Of a stretch of DNA of 64,000 nucleotides, positions 35,352 through 43,904 are shown piece after piece. The stretch's first letter is position 1. Each line of letters opens with the position of its first letter. A model generated the notes under the pieces. That model was not told where the DNA came from. It did no database searches and saw only the letters and a list, made by a program, of their open reading frames with translations. A program made the position numbers and the translations under genes. This DNA comes from Palsa-504 sp963744575. Lineage in GTDB: Bacteria > Actinomycetota > Actinomycetes > Streptosporangiales > Streptosporangiaceae. Where the stretch lies: positions 45,589 to 109,588 of the forward strand of contig CAVUUF010000022.1 in the NCBI GenBank assembly GCA_963744575.1, given 5' to 3'.

Positions 35352-37838
35352 TCAGGTCGCGGGGAAGATCAGCTCGTAGGCGGGATTGATCATGACCGGG
35401 TGCCCGTCCTTGATGCCGACCGAGCCCTTGAACCTGACCCGCGCGCTGCACACGATGCCGGGGATATGCGACCGGCCGTAGAACAGCGCGGTGAGCTCGC
35501 CGGTCCCGTCGGAGATCTCGCAGGCCAGCACGGAGTTGCGCTCCACCGGCTTGATCTCGACCACCCGGATCCGGCCCTCCACGGTGGCCCGGCCCGGCTT
35601 GGTCAGCGAGCCGATCGGGGTGACGCCGGGGGCCGCGGCCGGCGCCTCGCCCGCCTCCGCCTCGCGCTGGCCGTTGGCCTCGCCGGGTCCCCGCTTCCTG
35701 AGCAGGCCGCGCGCCTTGGCCACCGGCTCAGAAAGCGGCGCCGCGGTTTCCGCCGAGTCGCCGTCCGGCGGCGCGGCGTGCTTGGCCGCCACGTCCGCCT
35801 CCTCGGACCTGACCTGCTGGTCGGCGGTGTCCGCCTGGTCGGCGGTGTCCGCGCTGGCCGCCGCGACCTTCGCGGCCTGGCGTTCCTGCAGCACCCGGAC
35901 CCGGCTGTCCACGTCGTAGGGCACGATGGTCGCGGCCGAGCGCGGGATACGGCTCACCACCGCGGCGATCTTGTCCGCGGTGCGGTCGTGCAGCAGCCGG
36001 CCGAGCCACGCGGAGTAGCTGCGCCGCGGCAGCACCACGGTCACGTGCGTGCCGGGGTCGCTGACCTCCCGCTCGACCAGCTCGGCCGCGGCCCGGGTCA
36101 GCCTGCGGTCGGCCACGTCGATGAAGTCAAGGGCTACGCCGCGGTCGGCGCGGGTCCACTTCTCCCGCAGCTTGTCGGCCCGGACGCTGTCGATGACGAA
36201 GTGCACGGCGCGGATGGTGGTGGGCCGCAGGCTCCGCGCGTACCGCAGCGCGGCCAGCGTGGCCAGGTCGAAGCCGTCCACGAAGACGAACACGGTGCGC
36301 CGGCTGTAGTGCGGCGGGGGCGGCGGCTGGTTCTCGCTGATCGTCTCGAGCACCTCGCTCTCCGCGCCGTACTCCCGGTTCATCCTGATCAGCGCCGGGA
36401 CCAGGATGACGAACAGGACGACGACCAACCAGGCACCCTCGGTGAACTTGACCACCGCGAAGACGAGCACCACGATCGCGGTCATCACGCCGGCCGAGAA
36501 GTTGATGATCAGCCGGCGCCGCCAGCCGGGCCCCCGGTGCCTGCTCTGGTACTTCGCCATGCCGAAGCCGGCCATGGAGAACGCGGTGAACACGCCGATG
36601 GCGTACAGCGGGACCAGGCTGTTGACGTCCGCGTCCTTGATGATGATCAGCGCCACGGAGACGACCGTCAGCAGGATGATCGCGTTGGAGAACACCAGCC
36701 GGTGGCCGCGCTTGAGCAGCCACCGGGGCAGGAACGAGTCGCCGGCCACGTAGCTGGTCAGGAACGGGAAGCCGTTGAAGCTGGTGTTGCCGCCGGTGTA
36801 CAGGATCAGCATGGTCGCGGCCTGGAGCAGGTAGAAGAAGGCCTGCCCGACCCACGTGTGCCCGAAGACGATCTGGGCCTCCTGCGCGAGCACGGTCGGG
36901 TAGCCGCTCTTGTACGGTGTGGCGTGAGTCCGGAAGGCCAGCCAGGAGATGCCGGCGATCAGGACGCCTAGGATCGCGCCCTCGGTCATGAGCACGCGGC
37001 GGGCGTTGACGCCCTCCGGGCGCCGGAACGCGCCGACGGCGTCGGAGACCGCCTCGATGCCAGTCAGCGACGCGCCGCCGTTGGCGAACGCCCGGAGCAG
37101 GATGAAGATCATCGCCCCGCTGATCAGGCCGTCCGAGCTCGAGCCGAGCGCATAGGCGCCGTGCAGCGTGTGCGGGTTGACGGGCTGCAGGTTCCCCATC
37201 AGGTCGCGGACCAGCCCGACGACGATCATCAAGATGACCGCGCCCGCGAACAGGTAGGTCGGCACCGCGAAGGCGCGGCCCGCCTCCTTGAGGCCGCGCA
37301 GGTTCCCGAAGCACATGAGCAGGACCACGCCGACGGTGACCTCGACCTTGTACGGGCCGATCGCGGGGAAGGCGGACGCGACCGCGGCCGTGCCCGCCGA
37401 GGTCTGCACCGCCACCGTCACCACGTAGTCGATGAGCAGCGCCACCGCGCACACCTGGGCGATGCGCGGGCCGAAGTTCTCCCGCGCCACCACGTACGAG
37501 CCGCCCGGCCTGATGTAGACCATGACGATCTCGCGGTAGGAAAGCAGCACCAGCACCATGACGAACAAGATGACCAGCGTCATCGGCAGCAGCAGGGAGA
37601 ACGCGGCCAGGCCGACCGCCGGCACCAGCACGATCAGGATCTCCTCGGTGCCATAGGCGGAGGAGGAGATCCCGTCCGGCGACAGCACGCCGAGGGCGAG
37701 CGGGTTGGATAGCCGCTGTTCCCCGAGGTCCTGGTTGACCAGCGGCGGGCCGAGCAGCCGGCGTTTGGTGGTGTACCAGAATGTGTCGGGCAGGCCCACG
37801 CTCCTGTCGAGCAGGGGCGCCGCCTTGCGCGTGGCCAC
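35352..37838 (-). CDS. Second KimA-type permease with USP-like and C-terminal OB-fold domains
   Basis: 828-aa paralogue of the 32824 gene with the same three modules. The permease (to about residue 490) has GEQRLSNPLALGVLSPDGIS then SSAYGTEEILI and YIRPGGSYVVARENFGPR. The USP-like domain starts near 512 (RRTVFVFVDGFDLATLAAL). The OB-fold-like end starts near 752 (TVEGRIRVVEIKPVERNS, GTGELTALFYGRSHIPG). The linker before the OB part is longer and rich in Ala, Asp and Glu (AASADTADQADTADQQ). The start is GTG 37838. Such strong conservation of all three parts suggests duplication and inversion after the fusion formed. Confidence 0.88.
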   Translation of the reverse strand: MATRKAAPLLDRSVGLPDTFWYTTKRRLLGPPLVNQDLGEQRLSNPLALGVLSPDGISSSAYGTEEILIVLVPAVGLAAFSLLLPMTLVILFVMVLVLLSYREIVMVYIRPGGSYVVARENFGPRIAQVCAVALLIDYVVTVAVQTSAGTAAVASAFPAIGPYKVEVTVGVVLLMCFGNLRGLKEAGRAFAVPTYLFAGAVILMIVVGLVRDLMGNLQPVNPHTLHGAYALGSSSDGLISGAMIFILLRAFANGGASLTGIEAVSDAVGAFRRPEGVNARRVLMTEGAILGVLIAGISWLAFRTHATPYKSGYPTVLAQEAQIVFGHTWVGQAFFYLLQAATMLILYTGGNTSFNGFPFLTSYVAGDSFLPRWLLKRGHRLVFSNAIILLTVVSVALIIIKDADVNSLVPLYAIGVFTAFSMAGFGMAKYQSRHRGPGWRRRLIINFSAGVMTAIVVLVFAVVKFTEGAWLVVVLFVILVPALIRMNREYGAESEVLETISENQPPPPPHYSRRTVFVFVDGFDLATLAALRYARSLRPTTIRAVHFVIDSVRADKLREKWTRADRGVALDFIDVADRRLTRAAAELVEREVSDPGTHVTVVLPRRSYSAWLGRLLHDRTADKIAAVVSRIPRSAATIVPYDVDSRVRVLQERQAAKVAAASADTADQADTADQQVRSEEADVAAKHAAPPDGDSAETAAPLSEPVAKARGLLRKRGPGEANGQREAEAGEAPAAAPGVTPIGSLTKPGRATVEGRIRVVEIKPVERNSVLACEISDGTGELTALFYGRSHIPGIVCSARVRFKGSVGIKDGHPVMINPAYELIFPAT

Positions 37839-38053
37839 TGGTCTGCGCCTTTCGTCCGGTCTATACGCTTTTCTGGCGCCAGAGACTTCTTACCACCACA
37901 ACCGGTATGGCGTAACCGGCGGCCCGCCGATGGCGTGCCCCCCGTGGGGGTCGTCGTGGCCTGTCTGGAAGGGATTACCCGTATACCAGGCGTTCATCCG
38001 CCCGTGCCAAGGTGACGTGGACGATACGCCCCTAGGCTGGTAGGGAGACGTCG

Positions 38054-39394
38054 ATGTCCGAGCTGAAGAGGCCTGCCATGACGACAACGCCGGCCGCCGC
38101 GCCGAGTGCCCCATCGGACAACAAAGCCACGCTGCGCTTGTCGCGGCTGCTCCGAAGACCTGTGGCGGACAGCAGCGGCGAGACCATCGGCAAGCTGGCC
38201 GACGTCATCGTCCGGCTGCGCGGGTCTGATTACCCGCTCGTCACCGGCGTGGTCGTCACGGTCGGGGGACGCGAGATCTTCGCGCCCATCGACCAGGTGA
38301 TCAGCTTCCGCGACGACCCCATCCGGCTGAAGAGCGCGCGGTTGTCCCTGCGGCACTTCGAGCGGCGGGAAGGTGAAGTGCTGCTCCGCGCCGATGTGCT
38401 CGGCCATCGGCTCATCGACGTGCAGAACGCCCGCCTGGTCCGCGCGGCCGACCTCGAGCTGGTCCGGGACGGCGAGGAGCGGGTGGTGGCCGGGGTGGAG
38501 ACCCGGCGCCGCCCGCGCCGGCTGCTCGGGCTGCTCGGACCGAAGGACCCGGACGATGCCGGCGCCTTCCGCGACTGGCACGACTTCGAGTGGCTCATCG
38601 GGCATCAGGGCAGCGCGCTGCTGCGCGGCCCGTTCGCCCGGATCCGCAGGCTGAAGCCTGCGCAGATCGCAGACCTGCTCGAGGAAGCCTCCAAGGAGGA
38701 GGAGACCGAGATCCTCGGCAGCGTGCACGCGGATCCCGAACTCGAGGCCGATGTTTTCGAGGAACTCGACGAGGACCAGGCCACCCGCCTGCTCGGCGCG
38801 CGCACCGACGAGGAGATCGCCGCCGTGCTGGCCCGGATGCGCGCCGACGACGCCGCGGACGCGATCGCCGAACTGCCCCAGCGGCGCAGGCAGCCGGTGC
38901 TCGACCTGCTGCCGCCCGCCCAGCGGACCAAGGTGCTGACCCTGATGGGATTCAATCCCACCAGCGCCGGCGGGCTGATGGGGGTGGACTTCATCTCGCT
39001 GCCCACCATGGCGAGCGTCGCCGACGCGCTGGCCAGGGTGCGTGAGTCCGTATCGCTCCAGTCGGAGGCGCTGACCAGCGTGCACGCCGTCGACGACGGC
39101 GGCGGGCTGCGTGGCGTGGCACGGCTGGTCACGCTGCTCCAGTCCGACGCGGCCACCACCCTGATCGACGTGTGCGACACCGATCCGGTCCGGGTCGGCC
39201 CGGACACCGATGTACCCGACGTGGCCGTGCTGATGACCGACTACAACCTCATCACCATCCCCGTCGTCGACGACGAGCGCCGCCTGCTCGGCGTGATCAC
39301 CGTCGACGATGTGCTCGAGGCCACCCTGCCCGAGGACTGGCGGCGCCGGGAAGCCGCGGAGCCGCCGGACGCGCGCCACGGTGACGCCCCGTGA
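38054..39394 (+). CDS. Soluble PRC-barrel / MgtE N-domain / CBS-pair protein
   Basis: 446 aa with no membrane helix. Residues about 25-90 look like a PRC barrel (LRRPVADSSGETIGKLADVI). Residues about 195-305 are the MgtE intracellular N domain (LKPAQIADLLEEASKEEETE, DADDAADAIAEL-type acidic repeats). Residues about 310-430 are paired CBS domains (FISLPTMASVADALARVRE; VPDVAVLMTDYNLITIPVVD). In MgtE this cytosolic block senses Mg2+ and gates the channel; here it is separate and coupled by GTGA overlap to an NRAMP-type transporter. A GGGAGA site precedes ATG 38054. Confidence 0.88.
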   Translation: MSELKRPAMTTTPAAAPSAPSDNKATLRLSRLLRRPVADSSGETIGKLADVIVRLRGSDYPLVTGVVVTVGGREIFAPIDQVISFRDDPIRLKSARLSLRHFERREGEVLLRADVLGHRLIDVQNARLVRAADLELVRDGEERVVAGVETRRRPRRLLGLLGPKDPDDAGAFRDWHDFEWLIGHQGSALLRGPFARIRRLKPAQIADLLEEASKEEETEILGSVHADPELEADVFEELDEDQATRLLGARTDEEIAAVLARMRADDAADAIAELPQRRRQPVLDLLPPAQRTKVLTLMGFNPTSAGGLMGVDFISLPTMASVADALARVRESVSLQSEALTSVHAVDDGGGLRGVARLVTLLQSDAATTLIDVCDTDPVRVGPDTDVPDVAVLMTDYNLITIPVVDDERRLLGVITVDDVLEATLPEDWRRREAAEPPDARHGDAP

Positions 39395-41217
39395 CCACGC
39401 ACGACGGGCGCGCCCAGCCTGGTGAGCGCGCACGACCCGGCGAGCCCCGGCCCCCAGCCTCCTCCCCAGCCTCCTCCCCAGCGTCCCCCCAGCCCCCTGC
39501 CCCCTCCGCACCCCCTCAGCCTCCGGCCCCTGCTCCGGCACCTCCCCAGCCTCAACAGGCGCGCGCCCAGCTCCGTGCTCCCGCGGCCGGAGCGCCGTCG
39601 GGCCGGGCCACCGCGGTCCTGGACGAGGCCCACCTGGGCGACATCGAGGGTGCGCTCGGCCACATCAAGGCGGGCGCGGACATCGGCGAAGGCGGTCTGC
39701 GCCGCAAGCTGATCACGTTCCTGGCCATCGTCGGGCCCGGGCTGATCGTGATGGTCGGCGACAATGACGCCGGCGGCGTGTCGACCTATGCGCAGGCCGG
39801 CCAGGACTACGGCTACAGCCTGCTGTGGACGCTGCTGCTGCTGATCCCCGTGCTGATCGTCAACCAGGAGATGGTGGTCAGGCTCGGCGCGGTCACCGGC
39901 GTCGGCCACGCCCGGCTGATCAACGAACGGTTCGGCCGGTTCTGGGGCTGGTTCAGCGTCGGCGACCTGTTCATACTCAACTTCCTGACCATCACCACCG
40001 AGTTCATCGGCGTCTCGCTCGCGCTGCAGTACTTCCACGTCAGCCCGTACATCTCGGTGCCGATCGCCGGACTCGTCCTGATCGGGATCACCATGAGCGG
40101 CAGCTTCGCCCGCTGGGAGCGGGCGATGTTCGCGTTCATCGCGGTCAGCGTGATCCTGGTCCCGCTCTTCGTCACTTCCCACCCTGACTGGGGTCAGATC
40201 GGCTACCACTTCGTCGTCCCCGGCATCGGTGGCGGGGCGAACTCGACCGCGGTGCTGCTCATCATCGCGATCGTGGGCACCACCGTCGCTCCCTGGCAGT
40301 TGTTCTTCCAGCAGTCCAACGTCATCGACAAGCGGATCACGCCGCGGTTCATCCCGTACGAGCGGGGCGACACCACGCTGGGCGCGTTCGTGGTGGTGAT
40401 CTCGGCGGCGATGATCGTGGCGGTGGCGGTCTTCGCGGTGGAAGGCACCCACCTGGCCGGGCAGTTCACCGACGCGCTCGGGGTGGCCCGCGCGCTCGAG
40501 ACGCACGGTCGGTGGTACGGCGCGGCGTTCTCCACCGTCCTGCTCGACGCCTCCATCATCGGCGCGTCCGCGGTCACCCTGTCCACCAGCTACGCGTTCG
40601 GCGACGTATTCGGCATCAGGCACTCGCTGCACCGCAGGTTCAGGGAGGCCAAGCCTTTCTACGCCAGCTACGCCGCCATGATCGTGGCCGCGGCGATCAT
40701 CGTGCTCATCCCCGGCACCCCGCTCGGGCTGCTCACCACCGCGGTGCAAGCGCTCGCCGGGATCCTGCTGCCGAGCGCGAGCGTGTTCCTGCTGCTGCTG
40801 TGCAACGACCGCGAGGTGCTCGGCCCGTGGATGAACCCGCGCTGGCTGAACATCCTGGCCACCTTCATCATTGGCGTGCTGCTCGTGCTGTCCGGGACTC
40901 TCGTCATCGACACTCTGTTCTCCAGCCTCAGCGCCGTGAAGACCGCGACGTGGCTGGCCATAGGGCTAGTGGCGGCCGGGATCCTGGCGGGGGCGTGGTT
41001 CTGGCTGACCAGGAAGCGGCGGCCGCCGCGGGAGCCGCACCCGCGATCCACGATGTCCGAGGCCGACCGGATAAACTGGCGCATGCCACCGCTCGCCCTG
41101 CTCAAGCCGGCCGAGTGGTCCGCCGGGCGGAAGGTCGCCCTGCTGGCCCTGCGCGGCTACCTCGTGATCTCGGTCCTGCTGCTGATCGTAAAGGCGGTCG
41201 AACTGGGCCACGGCTGA
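39391..41217 (+). CDS. NRAMP-related divalent metal transporter, probably Mg2+ (NRMT-like)
   Basis: 608 aa. The first 70 residues are a Pro/Ala/Ser-rich disordered leader, followed by about 11 hydrophobic helices of the NRAMP/LeuT fold. Helix 1 reads GPGLIVMVGDNDAGGVSTYA (residues 115-134), where classical NRAMPs have DPGN; helix 6 reads VAPWQ (A300-Q303) where classical NRAMPs have the MPH motif. Replacement of the Asn and Met ligands fits the NRAMP-related magnesium transporter clade rather than Mn2+/Fe2+ carriers. The start GTG 39391 overlaps the stop of the MgtE_N-CBS gene, its likely regulatory partner. Confidence 0.88.
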   Translation: MTTHDGRAQPGERARPGEPRPPASSPASSPASPQPPAPSAPPQPPAPAPAPPQPQQARAQLRAPAAGAPSGRATAVLDEAHLGDIEGALGHIKAGADIGEGGLRRKLITFLAIVGPGLIVMVGDNDAGGVSTYAQAGQDYGYSLLWTLLLLIPVLIVNQEMVVRLGAVTGVGHARLINERFGRFWGWFSVGDLFILNFLTITTEFIGVSLALQYFHVSPYISVPIAGLVLIGITMSGSFARWERAMFAFIAVSVILVPLFVTSHPDWGQIGYHFVVPGIGGGANSTAVLLIIAIVGTTVAPWQLFFQQSNVIDKRITPRFIPYERGDTTLGAFVVVISAAMIVAVAVFAVEGTHLAGQFTDALGVARALETHGRWYGAAFSTVLLDASIIGASAVTLSTSYAFGDVFGIRHSLHRRFREAKPFYASYAAMIVAAAIIVLIPGTPLGLLTTAVQALAGILLPSASVFLLLLCNDREVLGPWMNPRWLNILATFIIGVLLVLSGTLVIDTLFSSLSAVKTATWLAIGLVAAGILAGAWFWLTRKRRPPREPHPRSTMSEADRINWRMPPLALLKPAEWSAGRKVALLALRGYLVISVLLLIVKAVELGHG

Positions 41218-41239
41218 CACCGACCGCACCGGACGCATA

Positions 41240-41273
41240 TTACGCTATGAATGCATAATTATTCATAGCGTAA
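41240..41273. promoter_or_regulatory. AT-rich 13-bp perfect palindrome upstream of the aminotransferase
   Basis: TTACGCTATGAAT (41240-41252) and ATTCATAGCGTAA (41261-41273) are exact reverse complements with an eight-base AT-rich spacer. It lies 22 bases after the transporter stop and 28 bases before ATG 41302. Composition and symmetry suggest an operator overlapping the promoter; a terminator for the transporter gene is the alternative. Confidence 0.65.
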
Positions 41274-41301
41274 GTTTGACCACCGGTGCGAGACTGATGG
41301 C

Positions 41302-42384
41302 ATGACTGACGCGTCACCACGTTGTTTCCGCTCGGTCCTGGACGGCTTTCCCGCGTATCAGCCGGGCCGCACGCCGGTCAGCGCAACCGGGCGGACGCAC
41401 AAGCTGTCCTCCAACGAATCTCCGTATCAGCCGCTGCCCTCGGTGGTGGACGTCATCGCCGAGGCGGCGCGTTCGGTCAACCGGTACCCGGACAACGGCG
41501 CGCAGGCCCTGGTCGGGGCCATCGCGGCCAGGTTCGGCGTCCCGCCGCAGCACGTCGCGGTCGGGTGCGGCTCGGTGGGAGTCGCCCAGCAGCTCCTCGA
41601 GGCGGTCGGCGAGCCCGGCGCCGAGATAATGTACGCGTGGCGCTCCTTCGAGGCGTACCCGACGCTGTCCGACCTGGCCGCGACGGAGTCGGTCCGGGTC
41701 CCGCTGCGCGACGAGACCCACGACCTGGCCGCGATGGCGGCCGCGATCACCCCGCGCACCAGGCTTATCTTCGTCTGCAACCCGAACAACCCGACCGGCA
41801 CCGTGGTGCACGCGGCCGAGCTCGAGGCGTTCCTCGACCGGGTGCCCGCCGACTGCCTGGTCGTGCTGGACGAGGCCTACCACGAGTTCATCAGGGACGA
41901 GGCCGTGCCCGACGGCCTGGACTACTACCGGGACCGGCCGAACGTGGCGGTGCTGCGCACCTTCTCCAAGGCGTACGGCCTGGCCGGGCTGCGGACCGGC
42001 TTCCTGATCGCGCCCGAGCCGGTCGCGGCCGCGGTCCGGATGACCATGCTGCCGTTCACCGTGAACAGCATCGCCCAGGCCGCGGCGGTGGCGTCGCTGG
42101 CCGCCGAGGACGAACTGCTGGCGCGCGTCGAGCTCACCGTCAAGGAGCGGACCAGGGTCCGCGAGGCGCTGGTCGCGGACGGCTGGGCCGTGCCGCCGAC
42201 CGAGGCCAACTTCGTCTGGCTGCGGCTGGGCGAGCACACCATGGACTTCGCCGCGGCCTGCGAGGCGGAGGGCATCGCGGTCCGCCCGTTCGCCGGCGAG
42301 GGCGCCCGGGTCAGCGTCGGCGATGCCGAAGCCAACGATGCCTTCCTCGCCGTGGCCGGGGCCTTCCCGCACCGCAACGCTTAG
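41302..42384 (+). CDS. HisC-family aminotransferase (histidinol-phosphate/aromatic)
   Basis: 360-aa PLP enzyme, class I/II fold. Visible motifs are [34 protein letters not shown], the NPNNPTGT motif, [13 protein letters not shown] and the PLP lysine in [16 protein letters not shown]. It is full length for HisC or the phenylalanine/aromatic aminotransferase Pat. With no other his genes nearby, the aromatic aminotransferase role is at least as likely. A perfect AT-rich palindrome precedes it, so it may be specifically regulated. Confidence 0.9.
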   Translation: MTDASPRCFRSVLDGFPAYQPGRTPVSATGRTHKLSSNESPYQPLPSVVDVIAEAARSVNRYPDNGAQALVGAIAARFGVPPQHVAVGCGSVGVAQQLLEAVGEPGAEIMYAWRSFEAYPTLSDLAATESVRVPLRDETHDLAAMAAAITPRTRLIFVCNPNNPTGTVVHAAELEAFLDRVPADCLVVLDEAYHEFIRDEAVPDGLDYYRDRPNVAVLRTFSKAYGLAGLRTGFLIAPEPVAAAVRMTMLPFTVNSIAQAAAVASLAAEDELLARVELTVKERTRVREALVADGWAVPPTEANFVWLRLGEHTMDFAAACEAEGIAVRPFAGEGARVSVGDAEANDAFLAVAGAFPHRNA

Positions 42385-42452
42385 CCGGACAGCACGAACG
42401 CGTTCGCCACCGCTCCCGCCTGGACGGCCACGCATTCCGGACATCAAGCCAA

Positions 42453-42546
42453 GCTTTAACGGGGAGGATTTGGCCTCCGGGGAGGAAAAGGGACCCTATC
42501 GTGTACCAAACTCTCCCGGGAACCCCGATCCTCCCCGATCTTTCCG
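42453..42546 (-). repeat. Dispersed palindromic repeat, short copy (2 decamer units)
   Basis: Read on the minus strand it begins CGGAAAGATCGGGG, has two GATCGGGGA/G units, then CCCGGGAGAGTTTGG and ends AATCCTCCCCGTTAAAGC. The copy at 50921-51044 shares the same blocks in the same order on the plus strand. It lies between the convergent aminotransferase and murA genes. Confidence 0.75.
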
Positions 42547-42621
42547 CGATCGGATGCCTCACGGTGCGCTTCAACGCCATGCCACCCGCGCAGCACGACT
42601 CGCCCGGCGGGCGCGCGGTGA

Positions 42622-43899
42622 TCAGGCGGTAACTGCCGTGATGTCCGCGCCGAGGGCGTTGAAGCGCTGTGCGATAGTGGCGTGCCCGCGATCGATCGGG
42701 TAGCCCGGCGTGACGATGGTCTCGCCCTCGGCGGCCAGGCCCGCGAGCACCAGCGCGATGCCGGTCCGCAGGTCGTGCGCCACCACCTCGGCGGCACGGA
42801 ACGAGCAGGGCCCGTGCACGACGACCCGGGTGCCGTCGAACTCGACCCGCGCGCCCATCTTGTTCAGCTCGCTGACCAGTGTGTACCGCCCGTCGAAGAT
42901 GGTCTCGCGGATGTAGGAGGCGCCGTCGGCCAGGCAGGCCAGCGCCATGATCGGCGACTGCAGATCGGTGGCGAATCCGGGATACGGGCTGGTGAGGACG
43001 TTGATCGGGCGCAGCGGGCGGTCCATCCGGACCGAGACCACCGCGCCGTTGGTGGCGAACTGCACCCCCATCTGCTCCAGTTTCCAGCGCACCACGCCGA
43101 AGTGGTCCAGCGACGCGCCGACCAGGTTGATCTCGCCGCCGGTGATGGCCGCCGCCATCGCGAAGACGCCCGCGTCGATCCGGTCCGCCATCACGGTGTG
43201 CTCGACCGCGGTCAGCTCGTCCACGCCCTGCACGGTGATGAAGCCGGTGCCGCCGCCGGTGATCCGCGCGCCCATCTTGGTCAGGAACGCGATGACGTCA
43301 AGCACTTCGGGCTCTTGCGCGGTGTTGTCGATGACGGTCCGCCCCGGGGCTAGCGACGCCGCCATGATCAGGTTCTCGGTGCCGGTGTGCGACGGCGTGT
43401 CCAGGTACAGGTGCGCACCCTGCAGCCTGCTGGCCTTGACCCGGATGACCGTCTCGCCCTCGTCCACGACGGCACCGAGCCGGGCGAAGCCGCGGTAGTG
43501 GAAGTCCAGGTTCCTGTCACCCAGGTTGCACCCGCCGATGCCCTCGATGACGGCCTCGCCGAACCGGTGCAGCAGCGCCGGGACGAACAGCACCGCCCCG
43601 CGGAACCGGCGGGCGATCTCGGCCGGCAGCACCGGGCTGGTCAGGTTGGACGCGTCGACGACCAGCGTCCGTTCGGTCTCGTGGAACTCGACGACGGCGC
43701 CGACCGCCTCGGCCAGCTCGACCGCGCGCTTGACGTCCTCGATCGGCGGGACGTTGCGCAGCACGGTGTGGCCGTTGGCGGTGAGCAGGGACGCGGCGAT
43801 CATCTTCAGCGCCGCGTTCTTCGCGCCCTGCACGAAAACCGTCCCGTGCAGCGGAGCGCCTCCGCGCACGAGGTAGCTCGTCTCGGGTCCCAAAGTCAT
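42622..43899 (-). CDS. murA: UDP-N-acetylglucosamine 1-carboxyvinyltransferase
   Basis: 425 aa; first committed step of peptidoglycan synthesis. Active-site residues are recognisable: Lys27 (VQGAKNAALKM), the flexible-loop Cys124 and Arg129 (IGGCNLGDRNLD), the Asp in ADRIDAG and the Arg in DLRTGIALVLAG. The loop is GGC-NLGDR rather than the GGD-AIGSR of mycobacterial MurA, so the Cys form targeted by fosfomycin is retained. KNAALKM departs from the common KNAALPI, which may mark a MurA2-like paralogue. ATG 43899 is chosen over an unconserved upstream extension. It is five bases downstream of purB. Confidence 0.93.
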   Translation of the reverse strand: MTLGPETSYLVRGGAPLHGTVFVQGAKNAALKMIAASLLTANGHTVLRNVPPIEDVKRAVELAEAVGAVVEFHETERTLVVDASNLTSPVLPAEIARRFRGAVLFVPALLHRFGEAVIEGIGGCNLGDRNLDFHYRGFARLGAVVDEGETVIRVKASRLQGAHLYLDTPSHTGTENLIMAASLAPGRTVIDNTAQEPEVLDVIAFLTKMGARITGGGTGFITVQGVDELTAVEHTVMADRIDAGVFAMAAAITGGEINLVGASLDHFGVVRWKLEQMGVQFATNGAVVSVRMDRPLRPINVLTSPYPGFATDLQSPIMALACLADGASYIRETIFDGRYTLVSELNKMGARVEFDGTRVVVHGPCSFRAAEVVAHDLRTGIALVLAGLAAEGETIVTPGYPIDRGHATIAQRFNALGADITAVTA

Positions 43900-43904
43900 G
43901 GGCG

